The position numbers and the translations under genes are program-made. Below the pieces are notes generated by a model, which had not been told where the DNA came from, made no database searches, and saw nothing but the letters and a program-made list of their open reading frames with translations. 64,000 bases of DNA from Paenibacillus endoradicis (GTDB lineage Bacteria; Bacillota; Bacilli; Paenibacillales; Paenibacillaceae), in contig NZ_JANQBB010000005.1 in assembly GCF_024721975.1 (NCBI RefSeq), forward strand, positions 124,001 to 188,000. The letters are read 5' to 3'. Of this stretch, positions 61,933 through 64,000 are shown in pieces. Each line of letters begins with the position of its first letter. The stretch's first letter is position 1.

Positions 61933-62325
61933 ATGCAAAAATGGATTATGTTCGCGCTAGTATCAGTTGCTGCAGTTATGGCTATAAGTTTACTTGCTTT
62001 CGGTTTACCAGAAAAACCAAACACTGGACCAGAAGAACTACCAGAAGGCGTAAATAGTATCATGAAAATTATAGCGTCTGATGATTTTACTTTTAACCAA
62101 GAAGAATTCACGGCTAAAGTTGGCGAGACTGTTATTTTAGAGTTCTCTAACAAGAGCGGTATGCACGGTATTGACATTACAGATCTTAATGTGAAATTAA
62201 ACAAAGATAATCCAGAAACACAAGTGACGTTTGATAAAGAAGGCGAATATTTGATTGAATGTAATATTCCATGTGGACAAGGTCACAAAACAATGCATGC
62301 TAAGCTTATTATTACAGCAGCTTAA
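61933..62325 (+). CDS. Membrane-anchored cupredoxin with CuA-type site
   Basis: A 130-residue exported protein. An uncleaved N-terminal helix (WIMFALVSVAAVMAISLLAF) precedes a cupredoxin domain. Ligands follow the CuA pattern of cytochrome oxidase subunit II: His in GMHGIDI, and CNIPCGQGHKTM (Cys-x3-Cys-x3-His-x2-Met). It lacks the two-helix hairpin of subunit II, so it is a free-standing CuA-like electron carrier or copper store. ATG 61933. Confidence 0.85.
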   Translation: MQKWIMFALVSVAAVMAISLLAFGLPEKPNTGPEELPEGVNSIMKIIASDDFTFNQEEFTAKVGETVILEFSNKSGMHGIDITDLNVKLNKDNPETQVTFDKEGEYLIECNIPCGQGHKTMHAKLIITAA

Positions 62326-62337
62326 TAAGTTAGAAGT

Positions 62338-62376
62338 AGAAGGAGCTGTCGAGTTGATCTCGGCAGCTTCTTCTAT
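62338..62376 (+). terminator. Terminator of the cupredoxin gene
   Basis: GAAGGAGCTG-CGAG and CTCG-CAGCTTCTTC form a stem around TTGAT. The T-tract is short. Confidence 0.65.
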
Positions 62377-62379
62377 TGT

Positions 62380-62660
62380 TATGGTTCGCTACATATTCGA
62401 TGTCGAGTACATGACGAAGCCGGTCATCGTTATCAAAGCCCACAATTTGGACTACCTCTTAAAATGAAAGTTCAAATTGTGGACTTTCAGAATCAAGAAG
62501 ATGGAGCGCTACTTGCGGAAGGAGGAAACGCAAATGTACGTAATTGGTACATGCGTACCGGACTTCCCAAGTTCGCTACATATTCGATGTCGAGTACATG
62601 ACGAAGCCAGTCATCGTTATCAAAGTCTACAATTTGAACTACCTCTTAAAATGAAAGTTG
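62380..62660 (-). repeat. Family-1 repeat, two units in minus orientation
   Basis: TTCGCTACATATTCGATGTCG occurs at 62385 and 62572, 187 bp apart. The minus-strand units start GGTAGTTCAAATTG and carry the hairpin ATGTACCAATTACGTACAT. The rest of the gap to 62745 is AT-rich with no further feature. Confidence 0.85.
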
Positions 62661-62745
62661 TCGGTTAGAAGCAACTTGGGTTATCATAAGACTAGTACTA
62701 CCATTATATTAATGCAAATATCGTGAATTATAGGGGGCAATCTCA

Positions 62746-63033
62746 TTGATTACGCACATTGTATTTTTTAGATTAAAGGATAATAGTCCTGAGAAAGTAG
62801 AAGTTACTGCAGAGGTGCTTCGCAATATGGAAGGTAAAATTGAGCAATTGAAATTTATTGAAGTTGGAGTAGATGTTATCCACTCTGAGCGTTCATACGA
62901 TATTGCACTTATTACTAAATTCGAAACTATGGCGGATCTTGATGCATATCAAGTGCATCCCGTTCACCAAAAGGTGATCGAGCATATGAGCACTGTGCGT
63001 GAATCTTCTGTAGCCGTTGATTACGAAAGCTAA
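62746..63033 (+). CDS. Dabb (stress-responsive A/B barrel) protein
   Basis: A 95-residue dimeric alpha/beta-barrel protein. The start MITHIVFFRLKDNSPEKV and the central block VHSER-type SYDIALITKFETMADLDAYQVHP are family features, with the conserved HPVHQKV. The biochemical role of bacterial Dabb proteins is mostly unknown. TTG start at 62746, 8 nt after AGGGGG. Confidence 0.88.
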   Translation: MITHIVFFRLKDNSPEKVEVTAEVLRNMEGKIEQLKFIEVGVDVIHSERSYDIALITKFETMADLDAYQVHPVHQKVIEHMSTVRESSVAVDYES

Positions 63034-63042
63034 GAGGTAATT

Positions 63043-63159
63043 ATGCGCGATGTATATGAAATGGCCACATATCTTGTCATCATTATTGTAAGTTGTATTG
63101 TGATGGGAGTTTGGCTTAAGCGTAAGGCAAAGAAAAAGAACAAGTCTAACAACAATTAA
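63043..63159 (+). CDS. Small single-pass membrane protein, 38 residues
   Basis: ATG 63043 follows AAGAGG at 6 nt and starts 9 bp after the Dabb stop codon. The peptide has a hydrophobic helix (ATYLVIIIVSCIVMGVWL) and a strongly basic tail (KRKAKKKNKSNNN), consistent with an N-out, C-in membrane peptide. Function unknown. It is likely co-transcribed with the Dabb and HepT-like genes. Confidence 0.7.
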   Translation: MRDVYEMATYLVIIIVSCIVMGVWLKRKAKKKNKSNNN

Positions 63160-63183
63160 TAACTTGCTATAGGCGGTGAATTC

Positions 63184-63606
63184 GTGTACTACGTCAATCA
63201 TGAACAGATAGCCATTCGACTAGCGACAATTCCGACGCTAACAGCAGCAATGGAGCAATTAAGTAAGCAATGGGAAGGCGCAGCATTACAAGCATTGGCG
63301 CAAGAGCGAGCATTACATCTAGCAATAGAAATTGTGACTGATATTGGCAGTTATCTAATAGATGGGTTTCTTATGCGCGATGCAAGTAGCTACGAAGATA
63401 TTATTGAAATTACAAGTGGTGAAGGTGTCTATCCAGAAAGTATGGTGCCTGATCTAGTGGAATTAGTACGTCTTCGTAAACCGCTTGTGCAAGATTATTA
63501 TAATTGGAAGAGTTCAGAGCTACATCCGTTACTAGAGAAGTTACCAGTTTTGCTAGTAGAATTTAAAGTTGCGGTTGAACGGTATGTTGAAAAAGAGCTA
63601 GCTTAA
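63184..63606 (+). CDS. HepT-like (DUF86, YutE-type) protein
   Basis: A 140-residue HEPN-fold protein. ALHLAIEIVTDIGSYLID is the typical DUF86 core helix. The expected HEPN catalytic pattern Arg-x4-6-His reads RKPLVQDYY here, with Gln in place of His, so RNase activity is doubtful. No MNT nucleotidyltransferase partner adjoins it, unlike in HepT/MntA toxin-antitoxin pairs. GTG start 63184 behind GGCGGTGA. Confidence 0.75.
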   Translation: MYYVNHEQIAIRLATIPTLTAAMEQLSKQWEGAALQALAQERALHLAIEIVTDIGSYLIDGFLMRDASSYEDIIEITSGEGVYPESMVPDLVELVRLRKPLVQDYYNWKSSELHPLLEKLPVLLVEFKVAVERYVEKELA

Positions 63607-63646
63607 TGGATTAGCTCGTATTGTGATGGAAGCGAGGTGGGTAATA

Positions 63647-64000
63647 ATGAAGCCAACTAGTTCGACTCGTGACGCTATATTGTATAAACTACGTAGTCAA
63701 GGGCGAATGCAAATTAGCGCATTAGCCCAACAACTTCAGCTGACAGAAATGGCGATACGAAGACATTTACACGAGTTAGCAAAGCAAGATTATGTGCAAA
63801 TTATTTCAGTTAAGCAGAGTATGGGACGACCAAGTCATGCTTATGAGTTAACGCGTAAATCTGAAGAACTATTTCCGCGAAATTATCATATGCTTACCGT
63901 TGACCTACTTAGTGAACTAGATGATAATCCTGAAACTGCACCATATATTAATATGATGTTTCAAGGACGTAAGCGTAAGCTATTAGATCGCTATGAAGAT
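63647..64000 (+). CDS. Helix-turn-helix transcriptional regulator (3' truncated)
   Basis: The first 118 residues of a regulator cut by the window edge. A winged helix is visible at residues ~5-65 (DAILYKLRSQGRMQISALAQ, LTEMAIRRHLHELAKQ) followed by the wing GRPSHAYELT. It resembles SufR/DeoR-type regulators, which often carry C-terminal Fe-S cysteines; these would lie outside the window. ATG 63647 after GAGGTGG. Confidence 0.8.
   Translation, partial: MKPTSSTRDAILYKLRSQGRMQISALAQQLQLTEMAIRRHLHELAKQDYVQIISVKQSMGRPSHAYELTRKSEELFPRNYHMLTVDLLSELDDNPETAPYINMMFQGRKRKLLDRYED

Overview
The window looks like a chromosomal segment of a low-GC, spore-forming Firmicute, most probably Paenibacillaceae (Paenibacillus or a close relative). 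The reasons are two alpha/beta-type small acid-soluble spore proteins, a YtaF sporulation membrane protein, SLH surface-layer domains, Gram-positive lipoprotein signals, strong AGGAGG ribosome binding sites with frequent TTG/GTG starts, and the gene order phoR/phoP-pst-phoU-polA-mutM-ytaF-coaE-slt-sasp-nrdR. No rRNA, tRNA, CRISPR array, prophage or transposase was seen.

Layout. 0-10 kb: phosphate control and uptake (PhoR end, PhoP-like regulator, PstSCAB, PhoU), with a GrpB-family protein, an AraC regulator and a soluble CBS-plus-chemoreceptor protein between them. Direct-repeat PhoP boxes lie before pstS and probably before the regulator gene. 10-17 kb: DNA repair and housekeeping (polA, mutM, ytaF, coaE, lytic transglycosylase, spore protein, nrdR). 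17-26 kb: a divergent IF-3-like protein paired with a Crp/Fnr regulator, a D-2-hydroxyacid dehydrogenase behind an attenuator-like leader, glutamate racemase, a cation/proton antiporter, a cell-surface carbohydrate-binding lipoprotein, a degenerate CPBP protein and a ROK kinase. 26-40 kb: PspA with a TPM/coiled-coil/Gly-rich membrane protein, NagZ, oxidoreductases, Prs, FabV, a second spore protein, and GH51 arabinofuranosidase. 40-45 kb: an ABC importer of the sulfonate/nitrate/THI5 type with a RutA-like flavin monooxygenase, preceded by a 27-bp CymR-like palindrome. 45-56 kb: a DUF2325 coiled-coil protein, an aldo/keto reductase, an iron alcohol dehydrogenase divergent from an ArsR-type regulator with shared operators, a hydrolase, an SLH protein, a chemoreceptor and a J-like membrane protein. 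56-60 kb: preQ1-I riboswitch and queCDEF. 60-64 kb: a glycosyltransferase, a CuA-type cupredoxin, a Dabb protein, a small membrane peptide, a HepT-like protein and a truncated HTH regulator.

Two dispersed repeat families are the most striking unexplained structure. Family 1 is a unit of about 190 bp (with a shorter 107-bp derivative) found at ten or more loci, often starting within a few bases of a stop codon and sometimes in tandem. It has two hairpins whose arms change together between copies. Family 2 is a hairpin of about 55 bp (ACTTTTCRT ... AYGAAAAGT) that in several copies ends exactly at the Shine-Dalgarno sequence. A third, smaller pair of long palindromes lies at 44.5-44.9 kb. Two genes (grpB-like and iron alcohol dehydrogenase) appear to start with ATT, so automatic start calls there are likely wrong.
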